DNA of 64,000 nucleotides from Mucidula mucida (taxonomy: Eukaryota > Basidiomycota > Agaricomycetes > Agaricales > Physalacriaceae): contig JADNYV010000064.1 in the NCBI GenBank assembly GCA_015501055.1, positions 62,001 to 126,000 of the forward strand, given 5' to 3'. The notes below the pieces were generated by a model that was not told the DNA's origin, ran no database searches, and was given only the letters and a program-made list of their open reading frames with translations. Made by a program: the position numbers and the translations under genes. Shown here piece by piece: positions 36,800 through 48,977 of the stretch (the stretch's first letter is position 1; every line of letters begins with the position of its first letter).

Positions 36800-37450
36800 C
36801 GGAAAGTTGAAGTCGCGTTGTTCATCATGCGCGTCTCTTGTCCACCGACGATGGTTCTGGACGGCCACGGCGTGAACAATCATCGAGCTAAGATCTGGCG
36901 TCAACGACCGCGGGGATGAGGCGACAGAGTAAAGGGGAGAAGAGGGAAATAAAGGAGGATGTAAGCGGATGGACGGTAGTGCTCGAGGGGACGTGTTTTC
37001 CGAATGTCGAGAGGGACGCTGTCTGCATATTGTACATGTCAACTCGAGTTGTAAGCTCGCCAGGATGTTTGCTGACCGAGTATTCAGCGGTGTACTTGAA
37101 ATGCTGCAAGTCAGCAACGAAATTGAGTACACGAGCGGGGGCAACGTACTCATGTCATTTTACAGCAGAGTGTCCGGTATGTCGCCGTCCCGTGAGTGTC
37201 CTCGACATATCATGCGGGACGTTTGATACGCACGAGGAATTGTTATATGGGCGGATTGATGAAGAGAGTCGGTGCAGCAGGTGTGAGGAGTCCGGTTGAA
37301 GGACAGCGAGCTTGGACAGAAGGACGAATGAGCGGACGACTGGGATGCGTTGGACTCGCTGACGCTCGGGGAGAATCCGGGCATGCTGGTGGAACGGAGG
37401 ATGACTCGAAAAAGTGACACATTATGTCAGCCCCTATATCTCTTGCTTTC
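36800..37450. other. Unassigned stretch
   Basis: Frames on both strands (for example plus 36916-37299 with ECPVCRRPVSVLD) stay open but show no recognisable family. It holds the promoter of T copy 2. Confidence 0.3.
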
Positions 37451-37457
37451 GTCCACG

Positions 37458-38352
37458 ATGGACGAATCCCTTTCGCAAGACCATACATCCCCCCAAGCTA
37501 CCGAATCATCGCTCATAGCGAAGGTTCTGAATGTCGTCGTCCTTCTACTATTTGATATAGCCATGCTGACGTTCGGCGTCCTCCTCGTTAACGACTGCCC
37601 GCTCCATCTCACCGTGGCGACAACACCAGCAGCTTTTGCGGTATTAGTACAATGCCTGATTTTGGTGCTTGCGACATGCTCTAAATGGCCCCCTCTTCTC
37701 CTTTATGGCCTGCATATGATTTGTTTCTGTGGTGCGTAGTTTCATATTCGGTCTGCCTCCTGTTCTGAATGTGATCCCTAGGTCTACCGTGGTTCTTCCC
37801 TTGCGACACCAGACACGCTTGGAACGTCGTTGTGATCCTGATGGTCAGCTCCCTTGTGTTCTATGGGGCGATTAGGATGCATCCGGGGGGATTGCGGTCT
37901 ATGGGTATGTTTTTGTTATCAGTGCCTATACCAACTCAACCCGCCAAAGGTCATTGGGTGGCTGGTTTTGAGTCCTTGTTGCAGGATCTAGGGTCGACTA
38001 TATCTGACATAGTGTCGACTATATCTGACATAGTGTCGACTATATCTGACATAGTGTTGTCCCTCCGTCTCATGGTTGCCATTGTCGTCCAATCCCTTGG
38101 GCACGTGCTCTATGGGCCTGACAACGAGTCACCTGGCTTGTCGGTCCCCGAGGATGAGGCCCAGGTGTTGTCGGATTCTGACAATCCCCCTCCGGTCAGT
38201 CATTTTCTCTTTTGAAGATTCTGTCTTCTGGATGCTCAAGGGTGCTTCTGTAGAGCTACATGGATGCTGATTGTCCCGCTAAGCTGACATCAATGAAGAT
38301 GTTGGCCAGCCGGGACACCAGCCAGAGCCCTTCGATGGCTAGGATGGTTTAG
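37458..38352 (+). CDS. Small 4-TM protein, T family copy 2
   Basis: Start MDESLSQDHTSPQ; exon 1 to 37731, exon 2 from 37782. Hydrophobic segments: VVVLLLFDIAMLTFGVLLV, AAFAVLVQCLILVLA, LLLYGLHMICFCGLPW and VVVILMVSSLVFYGAI. It continues to NESPGLSVPEDE and, after a last intron, SYMDADCPAKLTSMKM, stop at 38352. A 21-bp tandem repeat inside adds the heptapeptide STISDIV three times, not present in copies 1 and 3. No known family; predicted membrane protein. Confidence 0.62.
37993..38058 (+). repeat. 21-bp tandem repeat (3 copies) within T copy 2
   Basis: tcgactatatctgacatagtg is repeated three times in frame and encodes STISDIV repeats. In-frame length keeps the gene open. Confidence 0.85.
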
Positions 38353-38595
38353 AGTAAGTTTTGTGATTAGATCTTTTGAGGGCACTACTCAAATTCCCCC
38401 CCGCAGCTTGTCGAACAAATATTTTTATTTGCAGCTTTTCTCGTTCAATTGTACTCTACATCATCGCACGGACCTGGACTTGATAGAATATTAGACACCA
38501 CTGTAATCCTCATACTTGTCTGAATTGTATCCGCTGTTGTAATCTCTATGGTATAGCGTGATGGTGACAGCACGCGTCGCAGGACAATCTCGACG
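38353..38595. other. Spacer between T2 and RFC1-N-like fragment
   Basis: AT-rich 240 bp; nothing recognised. Confidence 0.3.
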
Positions 38596-39160
38596 ATGAC
38601 CTCAAAGTCAAAAACAGCGGCGCCGGTGAGGCGGCAGCAGTCAACCCAAGGTCGGCTTGTCGTCACAGGCAAAGCCGCCACCACTTGAAAGGCTGCAGCA
38701 GAAGGCGAATGGAGATATGCCGCCGAAGAAAAAGATAGCGGACAAGCAGAATCATCGGCATCAGTGCGTATATTACTACAGTGGTCCGAATACTATTGAT
38801 ATATCTTCAGGCGACGATGACGACTACGCGCCATCTCCGACGAGACAACGGTCAAGAGTTCCAAGGCGGTGCTCGTGTCTAGCGACGAGGACGAGCTGGC
38901 ATCGAAGAGGATCAAGCCACGCCCACAGGGTACTCCCTGCGTATTGAGCTAAAGCCGAGTTGTAGATGATGCCAGACCTGCTCCTAAACACAAGAAACCG
39001 GTTGCGAGACGACGCAGCATCACCCACGCCCAAGAAGCAATTGATACCTGCTAAACGGTCAGCCAAAACTGGAGCGAAACCTAGAAAGTCTGCTTTCGTC
39101 CAAGAAGAAGGACGCAATATACAGTGTTGCCTCGGACGACGACGATGATCTCGCCAGACT
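38596..39160 (+). pseudogene. RFC1 N-terminus-like fragment, degenerate copy
   Basis: Starts MTSKSKTAAP and shares exon pieces and introns with 53030-53603 on the other strand: LQQKANG..PPKKK, an intron ending tatatcttcag, then SSKAVLVSSDEDE and DDAxPAPK..KP. Several frame breaks. The likeness to RFC1 rests on the better copy at 53 kb. Confidence 0.4.
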
Positions 39161-40225
39161 GCCCTATGAATGCTTGAGAACCAGTCAATGTTTCATCTGG
39201 AACAAACTGTCCCGCTCGCTTCAAACGAAATACATCGACGCACACCCAAATCAGCCACCTGCACTCTCCATTCTCTCAACATAAAACTCACCTGTCGCAG
39301 CAGCAGAGTTGACGTCTTTCGATGTATCTCTCCTCACGGCTTCGTTGACTCTGACGAGTATCAATGCCACTAACTCGATAGGGTTGAGGCTTCCTTCCCA
39401 GCAGCCAGAGGCAGCGACGTCTAGTGGGGTTTGAGTAGACGTCCATTTGTGGTTCGTTGTGCTTAGAGTGATCGTGTCAGGAGTATACCATGTGAGTTCG
39501 TTACATGTTCATGTCGTGAAAGCAGATGCTTATGCACGGTTACAGTTAGTACATACACTCTGAATTGAATACATCTTGTTAGCCTCTCTCTGTGTTCATC
39601 AGATTGGGTTCTTATCAAGGTCTATGTTCCATCGTCGAATGGTACGCCACGGGAAATAGAAAGTGCTGCTTGTAATGGTATGTCCATATCGAAAGGTCAA
39701 TGCAAAAATCGAGGCTCACAATGCCTATATAGTAGGTGGAGATCGCTGCATCAGTAGCATTGGTTCCTTTTGTCACCATGACCAAGCAGCTATCAATGCT
39801 TATCGCTAAATGGTTTGCGATTATTGTTGATCTTACTCGCGCATAACTAGCGGTAGCTATTGAACCTCCATCGGCGGTGTCCAGACTTCGAGCGTGCCAT
39901 TGAGGTATGCAAATGTCGAGTTTTCTGCTAATGGGGTCTGATGTTCTCCGTTAGAACTGCTCGGACGCGACCTTGAGCTTTTGTACAGAGGAGTTTGTTA
40001 ATAGCCTCATCAAGTGTGTAGATAGTCCTGATTATCTTGACGTTCAAACCCATTTCCGGGGTACGTACTTCGTTTAGCGCGCTCGAACATGCTGATGATC
40101 TACATTACTAGGGTTGCAGCAATACTGTCATCACTATGGAGAACCTATTTCGCTCCCAGGCGCGATAGAGTCGCAGAAACCGACTTCGAGTTGTGAACGG
40201 TTTCTTTGTATGATGTTACGGCTTG
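39160..40225 (+). repeat. Left arm of a large inverted repeat, gene remnants
   Basis: Mirrors 51270-52420 on the other strand: ctcctcacggcttcgttgactc near 39330, gttcaaacccatttccggggtacgtac near 40046, and gatgttacggcttg at about 40212 match inverted counterparts. No frame stays open here; the better copy is on the right arm. Confidence 0.65.
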
Positions 40226-40500
40226 AATAAGTAGCATGCTGTGACAGCTTTTTATCTTTGAACCTCAAATTAGGACAACTTCACTTAGATGAATAGGATA
40301 ATTCACCGATTTGAGATTGCTGCGTGGTCATTAGACGCAAGCGCTCTGAGAATCATGCCATTCACAATCCAGTAGGAAGACTATGTAGAGCCTGAACCTG
40401 TCAACTTCTCACTGCTCAAGTTTCCACGGGTTCACCTGACGTGTATCTATCTTGATTTTCTGTGCGTGGCATAAAAAAGAAGAGGACAAAACATTTCCAT

Positions 40501-40588
40501 TGCATTAAGGGGGAATCGAACCCCCGGCGGGTCGAATATTCTTCAAATACAATGGCAACGACCCAGGTTACCACTACCCCATTAATGC
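40501..40588 (-). tRNA. tRNA-Gly(GCC) with a 17-nt intron
   Basis: Reverse complement folds fully: acceptor GCATTAA pairs with TTAATGC plus discriminator A; D loop contains AGTGGTAA; anticodon stem GGTCG/CGACC; T arm GGGGG-TTCGATT-CCCCC. The anticodon GCC is at 40554-40556. A 17-nt intron follows base 37 (about 40536-40552), the canonical nuclear tRNA intron site. Mature length 71 nt, normal for tRNA-Gly. Confidence 0.93.
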
Positions 40589-40589
40589 T

Positions 40590-41050
40590 GGGATGCGGCA
40601 GTGACTGTCTGATACATGCCAGTTTTGACTCTCCTTTGAACCATCTGTAACCAGCAAGAAAAAAAAGGCCGTTAAACGAAATGTCGAATACCTACTATGA
40701 CCACGAACTTTGCACTCTTGACTTATGTCAATCATCTAACACTTTTCATGTTCGATCCGAGAAAACATGTATATTGAGTGTACATATATGATACAGCGAA
40801 GCTCAGATCATGTACAAGGAAGGCGTCTGTTGATCAATTGGTTTTCTGCTTCTGCTTGAAGTGGCTTCTCAGCCGACCCAGTAGTTGTTGCCCGTTTCGC
40901 TGGTTCCGAAGCCGTGGACTTCAAGTAGTTTGGTGGACCGTAACACACTCCTCTGGCATTCAGCTCTTGGCGGCGCTTGCGAGAGGGATTTGTCCATTGT
41001 GGGAGAAGGGAAGAGAGACAAAAAGTGAGACACTGACGTACAGGTTGTAA
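40590..41050. other. Spacer with a stub of a T gene
   Basis: At 40975-41020 the minus strand has the T-family start (ATGGACAAATCCC) followed by unrelated sequence, so only the first few codons of a fourth T copy survive. It lies just downstream of Z copy 2, the same Z-T order as at 54.9 kb. The left edge of the 13.75-kb duplication is near here. Confidence 0.5.
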
Positions 41051-41051
41051 G

Positions 41052-41305
41052 TCAAACCTCGTCTTCATCGCAATCCTCTGTAGCCAAATCATCCTCGTCC
41101 TCTTCGCAATCATCTTCTTCGTCATGACTATCATCGTCTGCCGCTGCATCATGGCGATCATCGTTCCCCAACTGCATAGTCGTCTAGCTGCCAATAGTCT
41201 ATGGAGATTCTCAGAAATTTCAGCAGAGCGCTCGTTTGCCGCAGCAGCCACAGTAGAAGCAAGATTAAACACAAAGACAAAGATCAGAAGACGGCACCTG
41301 GCCAT
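41052..41305 (-). pseudogene. Z-family copy 2: signal peptide and acidic tail in different frames
   Basis: Starts MARCRLLIFVFVFNL..VAAAANERS, a clear signal peptide. In the following frame the 3' part reads EEDDCEEDEDDLATEDCDEDEV to the stop at 41052, but a shift separates the two. No known family. Confidence 0.4.
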
Positions 41306-41614
41306 ATCGCAAATGTACGCCCACAGAAATGTTCCTCGATTATATATGCGATACATTCGTGATACTACATACCAATTCTTCAACGACCTGTACCCGAATT
41401 TCGCTCGCTTCCTGTAGTCTGCTATCGGGTTGTATTTCAACTCACCTTTGAGTGTTGTACCCGCTCTTTTCCGAGACTCTCTTTCGTCCACACATATGAG
41501 GTTAACAGGATTCGCGGCGTAGTAGCCTGGCGAGGGCGGCTCTAGTAGGTGCGGTACTGTCTCGTGAACTCGACACGCACTATAGAGCGGCGTAGACTCG
41601 CGGTCATCAGCCAT

Positions 41615-41620
41615 CACGTG
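41615..41620. promoter_or_regulatory. E-box CATCACGTG before X1
   Basis: catcacgtg 115 bp before the X1 start; equivalent of 55371-55376. Confidence 0.45.
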
Positions 41621-41734
41621 GTCACTGCGGACAATGACATTGACAACGTTGACAATGACAATCAAGTCGTCTCAGTATTGCTTTGTACCCACCACCATTC
41701 TTCAAATTACACACATAATCCCGAGCTACTACTT

Positions 41735-42880
41735 ATGGATCCAACTCTAGTACTGCTTAGCGATATAACTGTGGATCCAATCTCGTCGGAAATCATGGAC
41801 TTTACTTTTATCCAACGCCCGGAACTCAGAAAGGGATATCCCGTCGTTGTGAGTACTGCCATCGCAATCATGAATCACAATACTGACATCAGCTTCTCAG
41901 AATCGAGACGGTCTTGAATTCACGCTGGGCCTCGAACGAGGCGATCTGAAGAACTACTACGAAACACCTATGAATAGCACGAAACGTTTGTCACAATTAG
42001 CCATGAAGCTTACGACGATGTAGGCTGATAATCCTACTCTCTTTAGTCCACGCCGACGTGATACAGCTCTTCAAAAAGAAAAAATGTACCTTGCTGCCTT
42101 CACAAGAAGATCTGGTGACGGTCGCTTTGCCCATAACCGCGCATCTTCGACCTCCTTGGAAAACCACGTCCTCTTCACCTTGGTACCCTTCAAATATTAT
42201 ATGCACTAGGTCTATCTAATACACCTTCCTAGAACTTTCCTCCTCGCGAATATACGTATCAGCTCCTTCCCCCAAGAATCACCCCAGCGGACCCGGAGAG
42301 AGAAATACTCCACGTGGGCGACGATATCCATACGACAACCTGCCTTTCATCAAGACTAGCATCCATCCTGCTTTTGTCCTGCCATCCATTAACCTCTATA
42401 TGTTGTTTACCTTCGAGGCAAATCCACCTGTGCTCGACACTGCTATGCAAGATTTAATTGATTGACTTGGGGGACGATAGTGGACCAGGCTATCCCTATT
42501 GCCTGGGTCAACGGCACATGCAATAAATTTGATGATCGCGGTTTGGTCCTCGTACGCGACTATCCACGGAAACCGCGCCTCCTGCCATCCGTTGAGGGAC
42601 AGGAGACGCCAAGAGCCCACATCATTCGAGGACGGATATTTGACGCCAGAGGAGCGCGACGTCAAGCCTGACAACCCACGCGGGAGAACAAGATGGAGAA
42701 GTACATGGATCCGGAGGACAACCTGAACGGTCTACCAAACTTGCCAAGGGGCCGCACTCAACTTGAAGACGCACATTGCCACGTATGCGGGACGCAGTGA
42801 CTCCTGAGGAGCCTCAGGCTCGGAGAAGTAAAAAGCTAATTGCTGAGCCGAAGCCCCCAGGCTTTGCGTAGATCTACTCG
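41735..42880 (+). pseudogene. X1: HNH-like second-half protein, broken
   Basis: Exon 1 (MDPTLVLLSDIT..MDFTFIQRPE) and exon 2 (NRDGLEFTLGLERGDLKNYY) are intact. Exon 3 keeps VIQLFKKKKC but is damaged after SQEDL, and exon 4 has a deletion at the YPYDNLP region (gacgatatccatacg) that shifts frame; stops follow. The same exon-4 deletion is in X4, so it predates the segmental duplication. Confidence 0.75.
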
Positions 42881-43191
42881 TACACGGAAGAACACCCCGA
42901 AGTATACATGCTTGTTCGAGCCGCTCTGTGTTATATCTGAATTTACTGTTTGTCTGTTACATGCTTCGTTCTACGTTTTGAGCTTCGAACAGTTCGTGAT
43001 GCCGACTCTTAGTTTCCTTTCCGACCACATTCTTCCTCCAACTCGTTTGCCTTCGCCGACTCACGAGCGCCAGCCCTCGCTTATCCAATGATTCGGGATG
43101 AGCATCGTTGAGATGTGAAGATGAGATGTGAAGATAAGAATGTAAATACATAGAATAGACTGTTTATGTTACAAGGATCAAAATCTAGAAA

Positions 43192-44826
43192 CTACAGTTG
43201 AAAAAGAAAAGGATCCGGTCCCAACAGCAAATCATCTAGGTCTGCCTGTACCATGTTATTTACCACAGTGAGCTCGGATTGCACTACATTGAGCTCTAAC
43301 CAGGATTTGGAAAACCCGCGGCCATCCACTCGTCTCTTCACAGCCTCGATGAACGTATGCCGTATAATCACTTTGACGCCAGGGAGTGCTGACACGGTGA
43401 GAGTCCTAAGTCGTGGGAGCAATCCGGGCGTCAAGTAGAAGATGTCGGTGCACATGGGCCCAATGTCGAAAGACTCGTCGAATATCATCTCAAACTCCAC
43501 GACATTGGGCATCGTTCTCAAAAAAGCGATGATACTGCCCGTATTGGTTTTGGCGACGATATGCACCACCAGCTTGCGTACGCTGTTGCCTGTGACCGCG
43601 GGAAGAGGGGCGGGAAAGTTATCGGCGGGGCTTGGGTGACAATGGAGCGTCTGCAGGTTCGGGAGTTCGATGGTCGAGAGCATCCGGCGCCAGGCTTCTG
43701 GCGCGCCCTTCAGCACCAAGGAAGTCGTTGCTGTGTTTCGTATGATGCCTCCATTCCTAAATATATAATCCTGAACCGACGCCAACCACTCAACCTCAAA
43801 TTTCGTATCAAATGGGGAGAGGTCAAAATGGGCGATATTCAGGGAGGATGCCTGGGAGAGGATGATCAACGTATAGAGAATGTCCGATACGGGATAGCAA
43901 GCGCTGAAATCTTCCGAGAGCCTCCGCTCCAGACAGAAGAGGTGCACAATGCTCCAGTCTAGCTTAAAGAGGTTGTAAAATATGATGTGGTTGTCGACCG
44001 CGACATCTTTGAGGACAGGTGTGTCTTCAAAAGCGCGACATTTAAGTGGCGAGGCCTCTGCGAACGCAGCCACTGGCAGCGGCGGCGGCGGCCGGAAACA
44101 GACGCGCAGCTTTTGCAGCCGCCTGAAGGGAAACGGGGTCTGCCATGCTAGGAAAGTTTCCAAAGGAAGGGCGAACCAACCTCCTCGCCATCGTTCACAC
44201 GTATTTATCAAGACCTCCAGAGCTGGATGCTCGGATATCTCGTGTTCGGAGTGAATGACAACATTGAGGGCGTATTGGTTCGACCGCGCTAGGTAGGTAG
44301 TGAGGATATCAGCTGTGGCAGCGCATTTCGAGTACTTGTCAAATTGTAGGCCAACGGTAGTCCACAAAGGCGAAGTGGTATTGACAACGCCTCTCCAGCG
44401 CGCGCAGACGTGGGTCAAAGCCCATACACCGCTTTTGGTGTCGAGGCTGTCTACGAAGTCGTTATCCTTCACAGATTGACAAGTATCGTGGGGCTCGGTG
44501 ACCAAGTAAGAAAATATCTCGGCGAGGATTTCGGGGGAATGAAGCGGATGGGGTGGACGACAGAAGCCAACTTGGCTGCGTATGCTTCGAGCTTGGCCTT
44601 TTGTACCCATTTTCGCTTCGGCAAGTTCTTAATAATAGAGGAAAGACGAATCAGTGTCTCTGACATCTCCCTCCTTTCTCGCTCCATGGGTGGATCATTG
44701 GGGGTCGCCAAAGATTCGACTCGTGCCAGTGGGTCCACATCAATCAGTGCGCCATGCCGGCGGTTCAGAGTCTGCGCTCGAATTAGATGATACTAAACCA
44801 AATCGGAGAGGACGTACGTTAGACAT
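43192..44826 (-). pseudogene. F-box protein copy 1, single-base frameshift
   Basis: Start exon ATGTCTAAC at 44826, a 46-nt intron, then TLNRRHGALIDVDPLARVE. An N-terminal coiled region leads to the F-box HPIRFIPPEILAEIFSYL, CARWRGVV, then leucine-rich C-terminal sequence, stop at 43192. F-box proteins of this mushroom type are predicted substrate receptors of SCF ubiquitin ligases. One C is missing from a C6 run near 44540 exactly at PPE, splitting the frame; copy 2 has six Cs and is open. It could be a consensus error. Divergent from X2 with an E-box between. Confidence 0.78.
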
Positions 44827-44912
44827 GGTTATGATCGCTGTGGAGGTGGAGAATGAGTTCTGTTGCTTTGTTTGTCACGCTAACAAAGAAAGACAGGAAA
44901 GGCAAAGAGTGT

Positions 44913-44918
44913 CACGTG
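44913..44918. promoter_or_regulatory. E-box CACGTG upstream of F-box copy 1
   Basis: gtcacgtgg, 87 bp before the start codon. Confidence 0.4.
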
Positions 44919-45236
44919 GTCGAGCCAACCAACAGATATACTTACCCATTGTCACATGTGCCTTTGTTCGCCAAATAAGGCGCACCATTGTCCTCCAGTG
45001 TGGCCTAATCAATAATCATCCGAGATTTTGAGAGAACAGTTTCTAGAATTGTCGGGCAAGTATCTGTAGGGACCTGAGCTATTGGCTGATAATGGCGAAA
45101 CACTGCGTCGCCTTGGAAATCCAGAGGTGCAGAGCAGGACGTAGAAAGGAGCATAAGGATGCGCTAAGACCCATGATGCACGAAGAGAAAGACGAAGTGG
45201 CGGTAGTCGGGCCGCGAGTCCGAGTGGGAGTGCCAT

Positions 45237-45242
45237 CACGTG
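45237..45242. promoter_or_regulatory. E-box CATCACGTG before X2
   Basis: catcacgtg 108 bp before the X2 start; identical spacing at X5. Confidence 0.45.
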
Positions 45243-45349
45243 CCATCGCGGCTTGACTTGGACAATGAAGTCGCAAACAAGTATGGCTTTGTACCCAACT
45301 ACCACCACCACCACCGCTCGTGAAATTACACACACCGTACATCTCTCAT

Positions 45350-46577
45350 ATGGAGTCAACCGTCCCTCTGAAGGACATAACCATGGATCCAATATCGTCT
45401 ACAATTATGGACTTTACTTTTATTCAACCCCCAGAGCAGAAAAAGGGATTTCCCGTCGTCGTTCGTATTGACACCGACTCTGCGATTAAATACTGACTGG
45501 AACCGACTGTTCTCAGAATCGTGACGGTCTCGAATTTACACTGGGTCTTGAACGAGGCGATCTGAAGCACTACTACGAAACGCCCATGAACAGCACGAAG
45601 CGTACGTCGTCATTAGCCAGTTTGCGGCGATAGAGGCTTATTGTTCTACTCTCTCTAGTCCGCAGCGATATGATACAACTTTTCAAAAAGAAAAAGTGGA
45701 CCTTGCTACCTTCGCAAGAAGACCTGGAAGGTCTGCTCACTCTCTTTACGCATAATCGTGCAGCTTCCACCACGCTGGAAGATCGTGTTCTATTCACCTT
45801 GGTAAACTTCAGCTACGTGCTTTGGTTTCATCTAATCCGGTTTCCTAGAACTTTCCTCCTCGCGAATATACGTATCGGCTGCTGCCACCAAGAGTCACCC
45901 CGACGGACCCAGAGAAAGAACTACTTCATGTAGGCGATAAACACTACCGTTATCCTTACGAAAATCTGCCTTTCATCAAGAGTAGCATCCATCCTGCTTT
46001 TGTCCTGCCAACCGTCAATATCTATTTGTTGCTGGCCTACGCAGAAAATCCAACGAAACCTCGCGCGATCGACAGCGGGATGCAAGACTTGATTCATCGT
46101 CTCACGATGTTACTCCACCAAGCTGTCCCCGTCGTCTGGGTCGACGGCACATGGGATGAATTCGATGATCGCGGTCTGGTCTACGTACGCGACTACCCAA
46201 GGAACCCGCGTCAAAAGGCTAGTCCACCACCTGATGCCGGATACGTGATGCCAGAGGGGGCTGCTGAGGAGCGAGACGTTAAACCTGACGACCCGCGACG
46301 ACTCCGCAGGGAGATCAAGATGGAGAACTACATGGCGGGGCACAGCGAACGGTCCACCAAACGTGCAAAGTGTGTCGCGTTCGACTTGAGGATGCAGCAG
46401 AGCAGCATCGTCACGGATGCGGGACCAGCGAAGCGGGAATTGACTCCTCAACCGGCTGAGGAGCCACCTCGCAAAATGCAGCCCAAGGATAGCAGAAGCA
46501 GGAAGCCAATTGATCAGCCGACGCCTTCCTTGCGCAGATCTACTCGCACACGCAAGAACACTTCGAAGTATACATGA
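45350..46577 (+). CDS. X2: HNH-like second-half protein
   Basis: Exons 45350-45460, 45517-45601, 45659-45801 and 45849-46577 give 355 residues. The part NRDGLEFTLGLERGDL..NSTKLRSDMIQLFKKKKWTLLP aligns with the second half of the fungal HNH module (N..LRsDlH.lFd...W.l.P), but the catalytic His is Ile. It continues with YPYENLPFIKSSIHPAFVL, the domain that follows HNH in mushroom proteins, then a charged tail ending LRRSTRTRKNTSKYT. The first half of HNH (CxxTG..AH) is absent. Function unknown; tail suggests nuclear location. Convergent with Y1, 160 bp apart. Confidence 0.72.
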
Positions 46578-46735
46578 TCTGATCTATCGTGCAAGTTGCT
46601 GTAATTTATTTAGACTCAATATGTTTTTTGTTACAAGTTTCTTGGGTCGAAATTGAGGGTATGATGAAAGGTACATAGACTGTTAGATAACTGGCATAAG
46701 AGTTCATAAAGTTTATACCAAGTATCCGATATTTC

Positions 46736-48405
46736 GTTCAACGCCTGGCCTTCTTGCTTGCCGGTTGCGCCTTCCTGCCGTTGGAGGGCCCCGCCGCCGA
46801 TTCTTCCGCCTCATCTGGTTTCGGAGCTTTCGACTTCCTTGCCTGCTTACGCGGATGACGGGCTTCCTTATACTCATCGTCGCTCTCTTCACGCTCTCTT
46901 TCTCTCTTCTGCGCGGGTTTTCGGCCTACACCTGATGCCCTCGGAGCCTTCGGTTTACGACCTTTGGTGGGAGCTGGACCTTCGGGCGCAACCGCTGGCT
47001 GCTCGACGTCGTCGTGTTCTGGGACTGCAGCGCCCGACGTAGAGGGATGAGCAGTCGAGGTGCCCGCATCAGCTGGCTGCCGGGTGGCGCGTTCGGTGGG
47101 AGGCGAGGGGTCGTCTCTGTCGACGGCTTTGCCTTTGCCCTTGTCAACCTTGGAAGGACCAGCAGGAGGCGCTGCCCCATCCTCCGCGACTTTCCCGGCA
47201 TTCTGATAACCATACGTGAGATCCTTGCTATCCACGACATCGACTGCAACACCATTCTCTCGTGGCTTCGGGATTTTCGAGGGCGTCTCAGGGCCGTCGT
47301 CCTCGTTGTCGTGCTCTGCCTCGGCTCGTGCCTTCGCCTCTGCAAGAGCGGCCTTTGTCGCAGGCGCCAACTCCAAAAATTCCTCAGGTGGGTCCACGAG
47401 CCAGATCGACATAATTTCTGCGACAATGTCCATACGTGCTCTTTCATCGTCGTCCCAAAAATCCTGCTTGCCGTATTTGTCATACTTCAACCACAAGTCG
47501 ACAATCGCGAAGACGATGTGCAGAAATGACTTAAATTGCAGGTTTCGATATGGGAATTGATAAACGGTGATGCGTCGCTCGCCGTTAGAGTCGGGAACTG
47601 GATCCCTATATGTGATGAGGGGAGCCGTATCAGCTGTGTACCGAAAGGAAAGGTGACTGTATGTGAACTGTCGACCGCCTCCAGTAGGCTTCCATTTCTG
47701 GGACACTGGAGTCAGCACCGTCGACAATAGCGAAGATGAGCTTACGGTGATGTATGGTACTCGGCTGTCCAATGAGAGCTCAGTGTTGTCTCCGGCTGTA
47801 TCACAAACCGTTGTCAAATCATCTAGCAGAGGCAGTGTGCCGAAAGCGCCACGATCCCCATCAATGTGGTCCGATGCGTTGGCTGTGGACACTTCAGTGC
47901 TGGATATCGGATGTACTTGAGAATGACTGACCAAACCAGATGTTGTGCCGCGTGTCAAGACATAAGGTCTCTGGGTCAAAACCAAAATAATACTCTAAAT
48001 TGGTCATCTAGGGCGAAATTATCATTATCGGTGCAGACAGACGAAACAACGGATAGGACATACTAAATTGGGGCGTCTGTAGCTTAGATTACGAGCCATG
48101 CCATGAGCTGCCTGGACTCTGCCGAATACATTCTTCTCTCCGGTCAAAACACAAGTATTAGGAGGGTCCGCCTCCGCGTTAGCTCTATCCTTGAGTCCAG
48201 GATCGCGACGTTGCTTCTTGCCGGTTCTACGTTTGGGAGTCGCGATCTTAGATCTCGTTGGAACGTAGGTGAGATCCGTGGGGTCATTGTCGTCGTAATC
48301 AGACTCTGAGGCACTAGGGTCCTCCTTCTCGCGCAGAACAAGTGACGGAAGAGCCTTGAGACGGCGCGGACGTCGTGAGATGTTGGACCCAGAAGGCATA
48401 GACAT
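46736..48405 (-). pseudogene. Y1: HNH-like first-half protein with 2-nt deletion
   Basis: Starts MSMPSGSNISRRPRR at 48405. Exon 1 has CVLTGEKNVFGRVQAAHGMARN, the first half of a fungal HNH_2-type module. Exon 2 has LEYYFGFDPETLCLDTRHNI, then lacks two bases near 47925 relative to Y2, breaking the frame. The C-terminal part reads QFPYRNLQFKSFLHIVFAIVDLWLKY, followed by a long Pro/Lys/Glu-rich tail with several KR patches, ending SKKARR. The second HNH half (DLH..FD) is missing. Y2 is the open copy. Confidence 0.68.
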
Positions 48406-48865
48406 GCTAGCGACAGTGAAGGGAGTTTGTGGAGAGAGAACTGCTAGATGTGCGTGGACGGGGAGGCCTTTTATAGGCGAGCTCGCAATTGTCTTCATCC
48501 ATTTTTTGTTCAAGGTCGACCCGCGGTATCTCGCTTAGAAAATAGCCCATCAGAGCATGCGTTGCTTGCCTGAGTCATAAGATTGGGAAAGCCAGTGTAG
48601 TTTTATCGATTGCGACAAAGTGAGAGACTACAAGAGGGAAAAGCTTAATACTATTACTTAGCTTGTACTGAGCAGTTATCCGTGCTACTCATGTGCTACT
48701 CCGAGACGTAGACGAGTCGAGCAGAAGATAAAGACTCCTGGCCCTGAAGAGTGTGCTTGCATGCGAACCACGAGCACAACACGCACAATAATGACGGAAA
48801 CGGTGAACAATAATGCCCAGAAAGAAACAAGGGCCAGGGGCGGAAGATGCGGCCCGGGACAACAT

Positions 48866-48871
48866 CACGTG
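48866..48871. promoter_or_regulatory. E-box CATCACGTG before X3
   Basis: catcacgtgg 107 bp before the X3 start. Confidence 0.45.
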
Positions 48872-48977
48872 GATTGTATTCACAGGCGTGATCGTCCCTG
48901 ACGTTAAACGATTGTTGTACTTTGATCTGTCCACCATCATCACTATTTTCTCCCCTTCTCCTTATACAACCCCCAAT

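Noticed and set aside
36916..37299. RING-finger gene (ECPVCRRPV)
   Set aside because: One CxxC only; the remaining Cys/His ligands of a RING domain are missing.
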